64,000 nucleotides of DNA, taken from the NCBI GenBank assembly GCA_900708905.1, contig CAADRB010000023.1, forward strand, positions 1,930,624-1,994,623, read 5' to 3'. The translations under genes and the position numbers were made by a program. Shown in pieces: positions 21,898 through 36,100 of the stretch. Source of the stretch: Hymenolepis diminuta (lineage: Eukaryota; Platyhelminthes; Cestoda; Cyclophyllidea; Hymenolepididae). Each line of letters opens with the position of its first letter. Position 1 is the first letter of the stretch. The notes under the pieces are model-generated. The model searched no databases. It saw nothing but the letters and a program-made list of their open reading frames with translations, and was not told the origin of the DNA.

Positions 21898-24800
21898 CTA
21901 GTCGATTAAAGAGGGATTACGAGAGATATATAGAGACTTTTCTTCACGAGAAAGGTAGCCAATGGAGCTTGTAATGGACTCCACCATTGAAGGATTTGAA
22001 TCGCTCTCATCGTCGTTTTCATCATTTCTCTTTCCCACAATCTCTCTTCCCAACTGAGAGACCGATGCAGCCATTTCTTGCAGAGTTGCCTCAGCTTCCA
22101 GGGAGGAAAGGAGCCGACCACTACTGCAAGTACCAGCAGGAGTAGTCGTGGTAGTTGTTGTATAGTTGGTAGAGGTGCTGATAGATGATCCTGTTCCAGC
22201 AGATCCTGTTGCTGCATCCTTTGCCGCCGCAGAACTGGAAGCATCCTTTATTCGAGCGCTTCTTTCATTCTCAAGAATTAAGTACACTTTAGTAAATCCA
22301 TGTCAATTTCAATAAGAATGTCACCTATAACTAGTGTATGCTCCTTAATCGTCATTTCAATCAAATGACTCCTGATATACACTACCCACATCGTAGTTTT
22401 CGAGTTCTAGTTTTGATCCTTGTTAAGGTAGTTTAATGAACTATAGTCTTGCTAATAGGAAAATTGCATTCAAAGACATTTAACACAATTGCAAAATGTG
22501 TATGAGGAAAAAAGTCCCTCATTTTACCTTTTATCTCTTAATAATAGCATGCATTTTATTGCTAGAATTTCGATTACAATTGATCAATATGGTTTTTACA
22601 ACAAAAAACAATCATCACCACATCCCTCTCGAGTCAACTGCAGTCTTTTTGCATACTGCAGGTAATCCAAAGAAATAAATAAAAAACATACTTCGTGTTT
22701 CATTATGTGTCCATCGAAGCTAATCACCTTTTCGTTTGTCATGAAGCCGTTGATGAGTGCAAATAACACGAAGACATGAGTGAGAGTATTTTGATCAAAG
22801 GTTTGCACGTAAATGTTTTCTTTGTTTTCAAAATAATAGCTGAGCCTTCAATACCTCTTTCTGGATAATCTTATTTTATTGCCTTTCATAGCAGCTTGCG
22901 ATACAATTGCTAGTCATTTGCCTTTTTATTGCTGACGTATCAACTATTCACAACTGGCAATGGAACGTCTAATGGACGCTGAAAAATGTGTGGAGGAAAA
23001 TTCGTGATGGTTAAGAGGATCCCTGAGAGATCACTTAAGGTTGAAAGCTTATACGAAGAAAGAAAGCAAGGTTGTGCATTTTAAGCAATTTCAAGTTAAA
23101 TCAGTTTAATCGACGGGTTAGTCGTTAACACTGACTTTCAACTCAGTTCCAAAAAAAATTCTTCACTTTTTTCTATTACCATATAGTTTATCTGGTTACG
23201 AAACATTCTGTTGGTCACATAAAAGAAGTAAACCTCTCATTACATTTGTTAAGAAGCTGATTCAAATAATTCGCCACTCCTATTGGTTTACAGATTACTC
23301 TTTTCCACGCTTTGTCTAGGAATGAAAGGCCCATCACTGCAACTTTATTGACTAACCATATAGCTAATCACTTCCAATATGTCCTAAGTCATACGACCAT
23401 TTAAATTTTCTTCATAAAGGACAGTCATTGAGATATAGGACTTCTACCTTCTTGACAATTAATCTAGACGGTATTCTAGTTATAGTATTATCTCAGTAAG
23501 TATTTAGGGGTATTATAGCAATTGGCTTGTATCAGTGATTTCTAGGCGTTAGGTAAAAATCGCCCAAAATATTTCTATTTAATTGTCGTAAGTAAGTAAG
23601 TAAATCAAAGCCCTCATTATGAAATTTCCGACACAAAATACCATAGAACTAATAGAAAAAAATCCTATCGTTCAGAGCTAGTGGAAAATCACCTGCAGAT
23701 CTTCCAAACTGCAATTAATTTTACTGGAAAAGATAGGACTTACAGAAGAGATATTGGCGATCTCGGGAGAAATAAGGACTAATTCATTATTCTCATTAAT
23801 AGAGAGAAGAAGAGAGAACCGCTGAAAGATACTGCGCGAATTAATTGCATTAATAGCATCAGAATTGGACTCCGTTGATCTACTCCAGTTGAATCGTTGT
23901 GGCAATAGTAGTGGCGCTGTGAGTTGCCTTTTCTCGCGTCTGCCTGTCGATAAAGACGGAAATTGTTCCGAGATTTCGCGATGAAATCTCTGAGGTCGAC
24001 CAGAATGTAGCCCTCCATCACCAAATACGCTCTGAGGTCGACGGAGAGGTCGCTTTTGTGGCCGTCTCAAATCGCCATGACGACGACGGCGGTCGTCATC
24101 AGGACAATCTGCATGCTTGGGGGTCTCTTCGTATTGCTAAAATAGTGCTCATTTGCGTTAAATATTTTGCACCAACGATTGGCATGGAGTGTTTTTAGGT
24201 TAGCAGTCTTGTCTTTCATTCTCAACGTATTTTGATCATTCAAAATTAGCACAAAAAGACATCAATTGGGATCTCAATTTATACATTAAAAACCCTATGA
24301 AGACGAAGCATATTGTCAATTGGAGATTATATATTCATTTATTTTCTCATTTCCAATCGTTCATAACTAGAGAAGAGCCTATTTTTCTAGTCGTCAACTT
24401 CTTCTTCTAGCTTTAAATAGTTGGAAAATTCTTATGAGATTGGTAGTGCAAATAGTGAATGATGTAAAAATAAAGGAATTTAAAATAAATCAGGTACCAG
24501 AGCAGACTTGGCATAGTTGTTGTCACAGAAAGATCAAATCTATTTATTAGATCGCCTCAAATAAGGAATTAATGAAGCGTAGGATTAATGGCGAGATATA
24601 GTTTCCTAAAATTGTGAGAGTTAGCTACAAGGAGTAATGTGAAAGCACAATTTACTCGCAGACGACGCTTGAAATTCTAGACAAACGGAGAGCTTAATTT
24701 GCCAAACTAATTAAGATAAACGTATGTGATGCGTAAATCCAATTGGAGATCAATATCTATAATAGCTCTAGGCAATACCTTCCTATTCAAATTAAAATCC

Positions 24801-27800
24801 CTTCCGAAGGAATACAATTTCTCTTCAAGGTTGATCAATTTTCTTCGATATTTGCTAGTTTTTGATTGCACGTAGTCAATGCCGCCAAATTCTGAAGCAA
24901 CTGAATGGATGTCAAAGAAATTAAGTAGTTTCTAAAAATAGAGAGACACAGGAAGGAAATAACAGCGTGGAAATTGGCAAAGCGGAGCTATTAAAAATGG
25001 AGCGATGCACGGCTATCCCCACTCGCGCCTCGGAGAAGGGCAATTGAGGAGTGTAGAAAGACATTTATGTAAAACAGATAAGGAACATTATGACATTGTT
25101 TGCATGAGCCGTTAAACAATGCCACTCAATAAGAACCTTCAGCAAAAAGAATCCAGTCCTTGTCAATCTCAATTGTACGCTTTCGCTGGTTTTGAAGAAA
25201 TTATTAGAAGGGGTTAACAATGCAAACTAAGAAAATGCAAATGAATAAATGCGAATACAGTACACCAAATAACGGCCTCCCATCGCCTTCAAGCTACCTT
25301 CCAACATTGTTAAATTTCTCAAGGTAGGGAGGTTTTTAAGACAAAAAATTTGTAACCACAGCTTGTTCTCTATTAATAAATATAATATCTTCAAATTTAG
25401 CCTTCCCCTTCCATAATATTAGCAGATATGTGTCTTCCTACCCAACTGGAATTCATAAAACCACATAAACTTTGACTAAATGAGCAAGGTAAAAAATGCA
25501 TGAGGCAATTATAAAGAAGGTATGATAACGAATAGACTTACATTGTTTATGGAATAAGAAATCTCCTCAATTTGACGTTGATGCACAACCGCAGCGGGTA
25601 GGGAAGAGACAGAGGGTGAGCGCATTAGATCCATGCTGGGTAAGACTAAGGGTATCTTTTTATGCTCCATCCTCCCCTTTTTTTTCAACACCACACTGCT
25701 TCGCTTGCGTCCACACACAACAGAGATCACACAAATAAGAATCAACAGGACTAGAAGGGCCACCAGTAACAGTGTGAATAAAAATGCACCAGTAAAAAGG
25801 GGATGATTGAAGTATTCGGTGTTGTTATTAGCTGAAGAAAGAGTTTTCGATGACGAATGGGAAAGTGCGAGATAGAGAGTGTTATTTGGAGGCCATGAAA
25901 GGCTAGACAAGATTTTTGTGGCACATCTCTCAACTCGAATGCTGTCTACACACACGCCATTGTAACCGTAGAGGGTAAAGGGAAGTGGAGACTCAGGATG
26001 AAAAAATTGGGTATCCAGAGGCATAGTGAAGTGTAACCACTGATCCGGTGGTGGTTTCAAGTGGTGTGACGACCGTCTTTGGGACAGGGAATGAAGACTA
26101 GATGAAGGACTGAAAGGTAAGGAAAATATCCAACTTGCCAAGTAACTCAGAAAAATTAACCTTTCTTTAAAAGATGGCGCCGTAGTAGAAACTGCTCGAG
26201 GACCAGGCATTCTTGTGGCTTCAATGGTCTGACTGGAAGAGCGGAATTTAACAGTAAGTTTAGAGGCATCATGAGACAAAAATCGAACGTTCAGAGCGAG
26301 GCAGAGACCAAGTTTTTGCGAATACCTTTCCCTCTCTCTATCAACAGTCCACAAAGACCACACAGGACCCGTTCCACCAAGATAAACTACACTTTCACTG
26401 CTGAGATGATTTTGTCTTGGTGAGGGAAGAGAAATAAACGCTTGCAACTCAGCAGAACGAGTGGATTCTTCCGACGTAGTATTCCCACTTGTTTCACCCC
26501 AATCTGCACAAATATAATGATTTGGTCTTGAGAGAGCTGGAGAACTGGCATTTCCAGTGCTCTGAAATAAAGGAAAAGCCAATATCTCATTACCTCATTC
26601 TTAATTAATTTAACCATACTGTCTGAGTAAATAGATCCACTAGAGGTTTTATTATATTATTTTGCAATCTTAAGTTATAACATAACATCGTGCTGATGAC
26701 GAGAAGTTGAAACCTCTTGATAAGAATGACTATCACCATCGTTTAGTATTGGTCATTATTCTTACAAAACAATAAAAAATTTTGAACACTGCCGATACAT
26801 AAATACTATTAGCATGGCACCTTCGAGAAACCTTTACATTTTTAAACACTCACATTTTCTCTACCATAATATTAATTGTAAGGTCACTTAGTTTCGATAA
26901 TAAGACATATGACATTTTAAACACGTATTCGACACGCCGACCTTCCATTTCGCGAAATCCGATGGACATTGTTTAAAACTAAATATCACGTAATTTATAA
27001 TTTTACGGTTGTAATCTGTCTAAAAATACCACTAGTCACATTCTAACTCACTCTTCTTGTTCTCCACAGGTTAAAAGTTCGTTTTTTATTTCAGTAAACA
27101 ACAACAAACAAAAAATTGCAAGAGATAATTTAACTTGAAGCAATGTTGTTTAAAACTAAGAAAGTTACGACAGTTGGTTACAATGCCGTTAACATTAGGG
27201 TATGAAATAACCTTATGGACAAAGACGCAGTTAACTGTTTAAAAAGGATGAAATCGAATGGGAAAAAATAGGTCAGAGGTTTAAAACGGATATCGTACTC
27301 TGTAAAATACTAACCCTAATGAAAATACTAAAAGAGTGCACAGATATACTTTGAAGAAAGTACCATAACAATGCTTAATTAATGATGCCTCAACTATAGC
27401 TAAACTGCATGAATTACAGACGCCAAAAAGCTGCTCAAATAATAAGTTTGTGATTCGGTAAAAACTTATGGAAAATATTTTGAGGAAGATAAAGAGGTGA
27501 TTACATTTAAAACCGCGTCTGAACTAAGTTAAAACAGATCTAAAGATAAAAGGACGACATCTTCACATACTCTGCATGATTCCAGGGCAATCTGAAAATG
27601 AAAACCTCAATGAATGGAATCTAGACTTATTCAAATAGTAAAAACAAATAAAACGAAAAATCTGTTATTTTTAACTAGCAAAATATCTTATGGTTTCACT
27701 GTCGAACAATCTAAGTCAAAATGAAATTCATTTTCTCACCCAAAGAGAGGCTGATAAGATTTCTTTCCAACATAAATAATTGTAAAGAAGTAAATAATAG

Positions 27801-28085
27801 TAAAATCATGCACTCAGCGAGATCACTTACTGATAAGTTCATTTGATCACGCTCCAAGAGACTTTGCCGAAAACTCCAGCCACCATTATTATGCAGTTGG
27901 CAAAATGTCCTATGGTTAAAATCACAGTCAATTTCATCAGACAGTAGCCGAGCATGAAGGTCTAGGTCGACTGGGTCAGCCACAACAGCCGAAAGACTCA
28001 ATGGGATGGACGAAGAATTGCACAATTTTATATTAGAAGACAGTGAAAGAATAAAACAAAGGAGCATTACAACAATCCAGCACAT
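21898..28085 (-). CDS. Single-pass membrane protein with MAM-like ectodomain
   Basis: MAM domains are extracellular adhesion modules of surface receptors. The assembled exons are 28085-27831, 26561-25542 (probably with a 51-bp in-frame intron near 26161-26111), 24136-23744 and 22269-21898. All are phase 0 and give about 662 residues. Exon 1 encodes a hydrophobic signal peptide (MCWIVVMLLCFILSL) and IDCDFNHRTFCQL, a typical MAM opening. Exon 2 closes the domain with DQWLHFTMPL and VCVDSIRVERC, followed by one strong membrane helix (FLFTLLLVALLVLLILI) and a basic stop-transfer run. The cytoplasmic tail is Arg-rich, then Ser/Thr-rich with an octa-threonine-like tract, and ends RNPSLID. No kinase or phosphatase domain is seen. 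Splicing of the last exon is the weakest part. No orthologue recognised. Confidence 0.68.
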
Positions 28086-29295
28086 TCTAACGTTCAGGAG
28101 AATCAAGAGTGTATTCAAAATCTCATCGAGGAATATTTCACGAAGCTACCGCTTGGGCAGTATGAGTCTGCATAGAATTATGTAAAAGAAAAAGAATATA
28201 ATGGAAATTTACACACAGGTGGTTGCAAAAAACAGACACGATCTTTTATTAACATATTCAGACATTTAAAATTTAATATAAACATAACGAAGTCAATAAA
28301 AAGCAGTTAAAATACTAAGAAAATCAAAAAATATTACAAAACTATCAGTAACTACGATGAAATGAGCCCCCAAAATTTAAAATTTACCAAATATGAGACC
28401 CATTTCTTCTATAGATATAACTTATTATGTATACATCAAGCTTAAATTAATTAAAAGATATCAAATCCGCAGATTCCAAAAAACCCAATTTCATTAAGGC
28501 GGCTGAAGGTCGAAATTATAAAATCTACTAAGACCATTTGATTAATGTGTATAGAAAAACAATAATTCCGATGTTGTTAGAATAAGGTTTTATGACATTT
28601 CCAACGATGTTAAATCGAAATATGAATAATCCTTTAATTTATACTAACTTTTAACATTACTTCGAAATTGTCAAATGGAACAAAATAAAATAAAGCATAT
28701 TGCAGCATAGAATGTTCGGAGTTTCATAAAAAATATGGTATTAGAATTTTATATTGACTAACGTAACTTTGTTAAATATGTGATAAAATCGTCCAATATT
28801 AAAAGAAATTAATTTAATCAAATTATGTATAAGACATTATTACATGCTTAACAAAGTTTAAAGTTTAAATTAATGCATTTTTATGCATGAATGTAATGCA
28901 CATGCGTTCAGTTTAGTTACATGACAAAATTAATATTAAAGATCCGATTTGTTTAGAGAATCAAGTTGTCGAATCCAGGTTATTTTACTGAGCTCATAAT
29001 TCCCGTGTTTAATCAGCGCTATCTTAATATACAGATCACAATTTTAATTCATTATATTAACTTATTTCTAATTTAGTGGTCCAGAAAATTGCCATCATTT
29101 TTTTATCTTTTGATTTGGAATGAATTTATATATAACTTAATTTGTGAATATTATTTGGATGGCAATTTTAATTTTTTCGGGTGTCTAGGTTTGTATTAAG
29201 AATGTATTTAATTGATTATTATTTAATTAATTCAAGCATCATATATTCTAATCAGCATATCTCACTGGAACACGAAATTTTGATATTATTTCGTC

Positions 29296-29540
29296 TGCTC
29301 TGGTCAGCAGATATCTATCAACACCTGGCGATTAGAAATGATTAACTGGCGATAAGATCCCCACTAAGATGTTCATAGATAGGCCCGCTGTATGTTTGCG
29401 TGTTTTTACATAGATACCTAAACAGATGTCGATCATCACACCGAGACACCTGCCTCCTGCCTGTCACCGAACTGATCTGGCGACAAGAGTAATACGACTT
29501 ATTCCATCTGTTCGATCGTTGTGGCCCATAACGTTATCAC
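29296..29540 (+). repeat. LTR-like dispersed repeat, family 1 (copy A)
   Basis: Forward copy beginning TGCTCTGGTCAGCAGAT, with TCTATCAACACCTGGCGATT just after, a central block on TACATAGATACCTAAAC, and a tail on GAACTGATCTGGCG. Relative to copy B an internal segment of roughly 100 bp is missing. The recurring TG start and a terminal AACGTTATCACA shared with copies B and C suggest an LTR. Confidence 0.65.
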
Positions 29541-31444
29541 ACCATCCATGTAGCTGTAACATTTACCGCTGAATTAAGCATTATCGTAATGGAATTTTAA
29601 CAAATTTCAGAAATATGGAAAAATGTCACATTTATCGAACATTATTATTTAGAATCTCACTGAAAATTTTAAGAAAACTCTGCGAACTGATGCTGTTAAT
29701 AAATGATTTAATAATAATAAACCAATACTTGTGATAACAAAACGCCAGATTCTTGAATGAATGAAAAAGATGAGAACATTATAAAGAATTAAATGAAGTA
29801 ATTTATAGTATGACTAATTTAGTGAATAAGTCTAATCACAATTTTTATGTAAAATAAATAAGTTAAAGGGGTAACTTTCAGAATTAAGGCACAATAAATC
29901 CTAAGCTAGTGAGGTTTTATTCACGCTTTTGCACCAATGTCACAATTAACTTTCACAGCCAGTTAGTGAAATTCATACTTATTAATAAGATAAATGGTTT
30001 AAGAAACGGTTCCCTAAAATATTTTTCAGTCCAAAGGGAGACGGGAGCAAAATGTTTTGCTTGATAAATAATGTGTGTCCTCATAATAATCTGAAGAACG
30101 AAAGGAAATACGAGAACAAATATCACGGTAGGTTCTGTCATATGATTAACCTTCGGTCTAACTTTCTGAGCGACGCTAATCTTCACGAATTTTGTTTTAG
30201 TTCTGCACATTGTTTCATTATCACTTGTTTGCCACAAAAATTGCATATGTGAGTTTAATAGGTACAAAATAGATCAGAGTGCAACTAATTACAAAACCAA
30301 CATTTAGTCAGTTTTAAATGGAGAGAAGAAATTTTTTGGGGTATAGATTCAGTAGAAATTTGAAATGATCCTTCTTAGTATCAGACAAATCACAGAGTTC
30401 AAAGGCAGAATTGAAATGGCAAGCATAAGCCATCTAGTGAGAGAAAGACTTGCAGTCTTTGCAGTTCAGTAGACTTTTCACCAAATAAATCGAAGAGAGT
30501 TGAGACTGTTTCACCTATATTCAATGACACCTTTATAAATATTCAAATTTTGAGTTCTTTTTAACCTTTCATCGCCGATATCCCAGCGACGAAGAGTGAA
30601 AATGCAAACTCTTGCTGCCAGAGTGAAAACTATTACTCACAGTATAACGTAACTCAAATTAGTTTACTTAAATAATTTAAGGGCTAATCATTATTTCAAT
30701 GACAGTTAGAAGAAAGCATAAAATAAAATATTAATTTCGTCAAGGGAAAATATTTAATAATTATTCATATTTATACTTTTACCCTGACGGGAACATCACA
30801 GGAATATTGTGGAGAAAGATCCTTTACCTCTGCAGACAAACCCTCAAACATTTTGTTTAGAATTGACACATCCACTGTTTCTTGAGAGACCCAAGAATTC
30901 TTTACTTTCGGCATTATATAAATTGTCAGAGATTGAATATACTATGTACTCACCACTTGTTAGTCCGGTATTAGACTCCTAAATAGCCACAATTACCCGA
31001 ACTCAATGAAAATACAAGATTAATTAACTAACACAATCTACCCAAAATAATGCAAATCAACGACCTTCAACTAAGCATATTGTAATAGATATACCTTTTT
31101 GTAATATTTAACAACAATATTTCGATTTTATTCCTCTTTGCGTAAAAATTTTATTTTTTCAGCAATATACTATCATTTCGTTTTCGCCCGATATCATTAA
31201 TGTTCAATCGTTGAAGTGATTGGCGGATAATGATGATATTGCCGACATCTTGCATTTTCAATCACTGAGCTGTGTGGTATTCAGTTCTAGCCACTTACTC
31301 ATAAATTCTTATATTTTCCATATGAACTATTCACAATGAGTTCATCGTACGCTCTTTTTACTTCCATTCCCACTAACAGGACCCTTTGTGAAGTTATCTT
31401 CTTGGTTGCTTTACATTGTGGATTAGGGCTTCTCCTTGTTCAGG

Positions 31445-31778
31445 TGTTTTGATGACGTTAGGTCTATCGGGTCCACATCAATCGAATAGATGGAATAAGT
31501 CAACTCACTCATATCACCAGATCAGTTCGGAGGTGGAAGATAAGCCATCCAAATTTATTAATTAGTAAATTAGATCTATATACAAAACATTTCTTCGTTG
31601 GACGTCCATCATGTCTCGCTCTCGCAGTCTCGGCATGATGACATACACCCGTTTAGGTATCTGTGAGCAAACACGCAAACACACAGCGGGACCGCTTGTG
31701 GACACTGTAGTGAAGATCTTATGGCCAGTTAATCATTTCTAATCGCCAGGTGTTGATAGACATCTGTCGGCTATAGCA
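31445..31778 (-). repeat. LTR-like dispersed repeat, family 1 (copy B)
   Basis: The fullest copy, in reverse orientation. Read on the minus strand it starts TGCTATAGCCGACAGATG and contains GGTCCCGCTGTGTGTTTGCG, GACGTCCAACGAAGAAATG and GAACTGATCTGG, ending near AACGTCATCAAAACA. It is about 330 bp and has no coding capacity, consistent with a solo LTR or a TRIM terminus. Confidence 0.7.
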
Positions 31779-31849
31779 GGTGTATTTCCCGCAGCCTTCA
31801 TAAATTGCCTAAGAAAAGTTGTCAGGACATACTTGGGTATTAAATTACA

Positions 31850-31935
31850 ACCGCTATTGCGATGAAGCGGATAAGGCCAGATCGAAGAAATAAGTCAAGT
31901 CGTTTATACCCATAGATCAGTTCGGAGGTTATATG
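31850..31935 (-). repeat. Fragment of repeat family 1
   Basis: A short reverse fragment preserving only the end around CAGATCAGTTCGGAGG and the ATAAGTCAAGTC block, less than 80 bp from copy B. It may be a remnant of a second element. Confidence 0.45.
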
Positions 31936-32589
31936 TAAGATTCCTTTTCTACATTTAAATTCCCGCTTCCTTATATTTCTCTTTATTGAAACGAATTTTT
32001 TTACTTTACTATTGTTAATAGCGTATAATATAAATCAATCTACCGATACGGAAGTGTGCGTCTAATTTTGACATTGTGATTTGGGTAGTTTTGTACTGTC
32101 GGGTTGTATTTATGACTAGTTCAATTTCTAATGGACTCTAAGAGCTGATTACGGTATCTTATAGAGAGTGGTAGATCATAGCACAAATTATTGACACAGT
32201 TTTTACTTAGAATCTAAGACTTTTCAACAAAGCATATTTGTGTTTTACAATGCCTACATTTAAAGTGTTCATGGTTAATTATGAGATCTTATATAAAAGA
32301 TTAAATCATATTCTATTTAATTTCATTACATATGAAGTTGTAGTGAACACTGACCAATCCCACGTTCTACTAATCGTTTGATATAGTGTTAACCTAATGC
32401 TATTATTCCATTAGAAAAATTATCATCCGTAAACTCATTAGGGACACCCATCTCTGCACAAATATTTTTTAGTAACATGATTCATTTATTCGGATTGTAG
32501 TCACTCTCAATGCTAGATTCCATTAGAATTGTCTTACAATTTCATTGATATTCCTTAGCAGCGTCTTGATTCTTTTCCGTAGTGAAATA

Positions 32590-32703
32590 AAGTTAGATAT
32601 CTATCTGCAAACACGCATTTAACATCGGGACGGCCAGTGGATACTGAATAGGAATTAATCATTCCTGATCGCCAGGTATCGATTGACATCTGCTGACTAT
32701 GAC
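32590..32703 (-). repeat. Fragment of repeat family 1 (copy E)
   Basis: Reverse partial copy keeping GATCGCCAGGTATCGATTG and GACATCTGCTGACTAT, plus a degenerate internal part. More diverged than copies B-D. Confidence 0.5.
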
Positions 32704-33135
32704 GGACATTAAGTGGAAATTTAAGAGCAATGGTTTTTAGATGCATTTGATAATCCACATGAATTCGTTAAGAAAGTGTACATTCAAATTTACAAAGCTC
32801 AGTGATTTGCACGGTTGTGTCACTCTAGAATTTAAAGTTACAGTGTTCAAAATTGTCATAAACTTAGACTTTTTTCTTACCTATTTATTAGATTACCAAG
32901 ATACTAACAGAATATTACGATACATTTAACTTTAGTTGATCTAAAAATGTATAATAAAATAAGATACAAAATAAATAACTTGTATTCATAATTTGTGTGC
33001 ATTTAAATAGCAGAACATTATATTTATTATTTTGCAAGGTTATTTTGTAGACCTTGAAAAATCTATTATTTTCTTCTAAATAACTAGCGCCGAAAGTAAA
33101 AAAGTTGGGATTAGGTTTGTGTTTGTTGGTTGACT

Positions 33136-36100
33136 ATGAGTGCGCATGAAAACGAGTTTCCAAAAGAAGTTGATGTTATTGTTGTTGGAACAGGTGAGTT
33201 TTCAGGGGAATGATGCTTACGCATTTAGGTCTCACGGAATCTATGATTTCTTCTAGCATGTCAGTCACAGGAAGTTCTGTACTTCATATCGATAGGTAAT
33301 TCATCAATAAGTTGTTTTATTTCCAGACACAATTTTTACGGCTGCTATATGACTACTTTACGCTTCACTGATATGTTAAAGTTCAATGAGTATTGGGTAA
33401 GATTTTGATCTGTATTTAATTTGTATAGTCGATTCCTACTGTTCCAACCAATGAAATGACTCCAGCTGATAAGGAATTCAACCTCGAAATGTTGAATAAA
33501 CCCTTATTTAAACACTTTTCTTCGGGTTTCCGGTATTCATATGTAAAATTTTCTTTACCAAAAGCATTACTAGCAATGTTGAAGTTGTTGATGAGATAGT
33601 TGAAGGAGTTGGTGAATTAACACAACGACAGGCACCACGTAAATGGACAAAAGATGATCTTGTCCGAAATCTCAGAAGAGCAGATTTTGATATACTCCCT
33701 CGAGTATACTCCTTTGTTTTCCTTTGAACCATTTTTTCAATTTAGGCTATTTTCGCTGAGAGCCCAATCGTAAATTCACTTGTTCGTTCCGATGTTTGTC
33801 GTTATTTGGAATTTCTCTCAATTAATCGGCTTCTATTCTTTAATCCCAACGGTATAGACGATCGAGTATTTGTAGATGCTGATTCCAAAGTCAATGAAAT
33901 TAATTCTCGTCAGCGTTCTGCTGTCCCATCCTCTTTATCTTCTCTTCTTATCAAGGTATTCTACCTTATAATTGAGTGCATATCACTGTTGTTTTTTTTC
34001 TGCAGGTACCCGTATCTCGAGGTGATATCTTTCAGACTCGTGTTCTCTCTCTTTCTCAAAAGAGGATGCTGGTGAGCTTTCTCGAATGGTGCGCTAGTGA
34101 TGAACTGAATCAGTCGTCTCATCTCGACACCCAAAATTCAGGTATATCTAGCTACCTATTTAACATGTTTCAATTTGTGAGTGTGATTCACATTTAGGGT
34201 TTGTCTTTTATCAAGTATCAAGTATCTCCGTATAGCATTTTTTACGAAGTCTGCTAGCATTGTTTTTTATTACAAACGAAGTTAAGGACTAAATAGAACT
34301 GTCTGAGTTTACTTTTCCTAGCTTTCGTAGTTTTCTCGCTAACAAAAATTGTACGAAAATTTTATGCAGCTCAAATTTATTGTTTCATTGGGACCGTGGC
34401 TGACAGATTCAATTAGTCATTTTTTCAGTCGGTTTTTTTATGACAGCTCTGAAACCTCATGCACTTTTTATAAGAAACCTCTTCTTATCTCTTTGCGATT
34501 TTACAGTTTTACTTTGTATTATGAATTATTTAGATGGACTACTGATGCATTACCTTCAAGAAAATCGCTCCTTGGATGCCTCTGTTTCGCGAATTGTGAT
34601 CAGTTGTCTCGCCTTCTCTGACGACTCTATAACTCTAAAAGACGTGAGTTTCTTCTGCTATTGTTGGAATTGAGTATTCTATTTGAGCCTACCCAAGTGT
34701 ATATTCATTTACTTGATTTAAGTGTTAATTTGTATTGTCTATGTAGTATCCCAAATCTTCTTGCAATATTATTATTCAATCGTTTTCAGCTGCGAGAGAG
34801 AGAGAGATAACAGAAATGTCCTGTATCAGACTAGACTAGTCATTTATTGACGTAATTTAGGTGCTGTTTATACCATTGGAATTAGTTGTTAATTGGGCAG
34901 ACAAACTTGAATCAGTCATTGATTGTAATTTAACTTTCATTTACAATGTGGAGGTTATGATTCTTCAGACAACGGACGAAGTAATGAATGACCTCGCCAT
35001 ACTTTGACCTATCATTTTGAAGTGACATTTCGATGATTGGTAAGGAATTGTTCCGTCTTCCTATTATATCTACCTTTGATGATTCAAAATCAGCATTGAT
35101 GCTCTCACGTAATGGTGTTTGTCGTTGTTTTATGCTCCATGATTGAAAAGGTATTGCGTAATAAATTTGTTTCCTATAGTTAATACCTATTCTCTTACTT
35201 CACTTCAAGTATCTTTCTAGATTACGTAGTGAATTTTATGTTAGCGCTAGTTTATATGTTATGGAAACCAGTCGAACGCTTCTTTTAAATAGTCAGAACG
35301 ATTAAAATGAGTTAGAATATGGAAGTTCCTTTTGATGTCAGTGATACTGCTTTGTGTTTTAGGCGCTTCCTCGTTTTCGACGTCTCGTTTCTTCCATGAA
35401 TCGGGTCGGTCCTTTCCCTCTTCTCTGGCCCCGTTTTGGCTGTGGAGAATTGCCACAATCATTCTGCAGAATGTGTGCGGTATTCTCGGGTATCTACTGT
35501 CTCGGGAGAACAATCAGTGGAGTTTATCCCATCGCAGACAACAAGCAGAAGCGATATCGCGTTCGCCTTTCCACTGGTGAAGAAGTTTCCACTTCATGTA
35601 TTCTGATTGGTGCTGAACAGGCACCCACAGAGTGGATACTCACCCAGATCAATAGATGGATTGTAAGAGCTATTCTCGTGACGACGGGATCAATTTATCC
35701 CAACGGCCATGATTGCAATGATGTAGGGCGTGGCATTTTCATATAATTTTTTCCTGTCAGATCACTTTAATGCCTGTGCAGTTGAATGCACAAAGTAAGA
35801 ACTTTAATGAACCTGCATTCCTTCTTGAAACCCCAGTTGAGAATCAAAATGGAAAAGTCGGTCTATGTAGGTGTCTTCAGATTCACCTATATGAATGCGG
35901 TTCTTTTCAGATCTTGTGCATTTAACTGCTGTGTGTGACACTTGCGTTGATGGGGCAGAACTCTTCACTACTGTAATTGATCGGCTCTATCCTGCCGGTA
36001 TAGTGATAACTTAATGCTGGCCTTACAATATGACTACTTTATTAATCTTTATTACCTCGGAGTAGGCGATTCGGAGTCTTATAACCCCCAAGTGTTATGG

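Larger units (their letters stand above)
28086..33135. other. Intergenic, AT-rich with LTR-like repeat copies
   Basis: No gene recognised. The stretch contains four copies or fragments of repeat family 1 (separate entries) and presumably the Rab escort protein promoter at its right end. Confidence 0.45.

Noticed and set aside
32555..32758. A 67-codon minus-strand frame
   Set aside because: Mostly translated from a fragment of repeat family 1.
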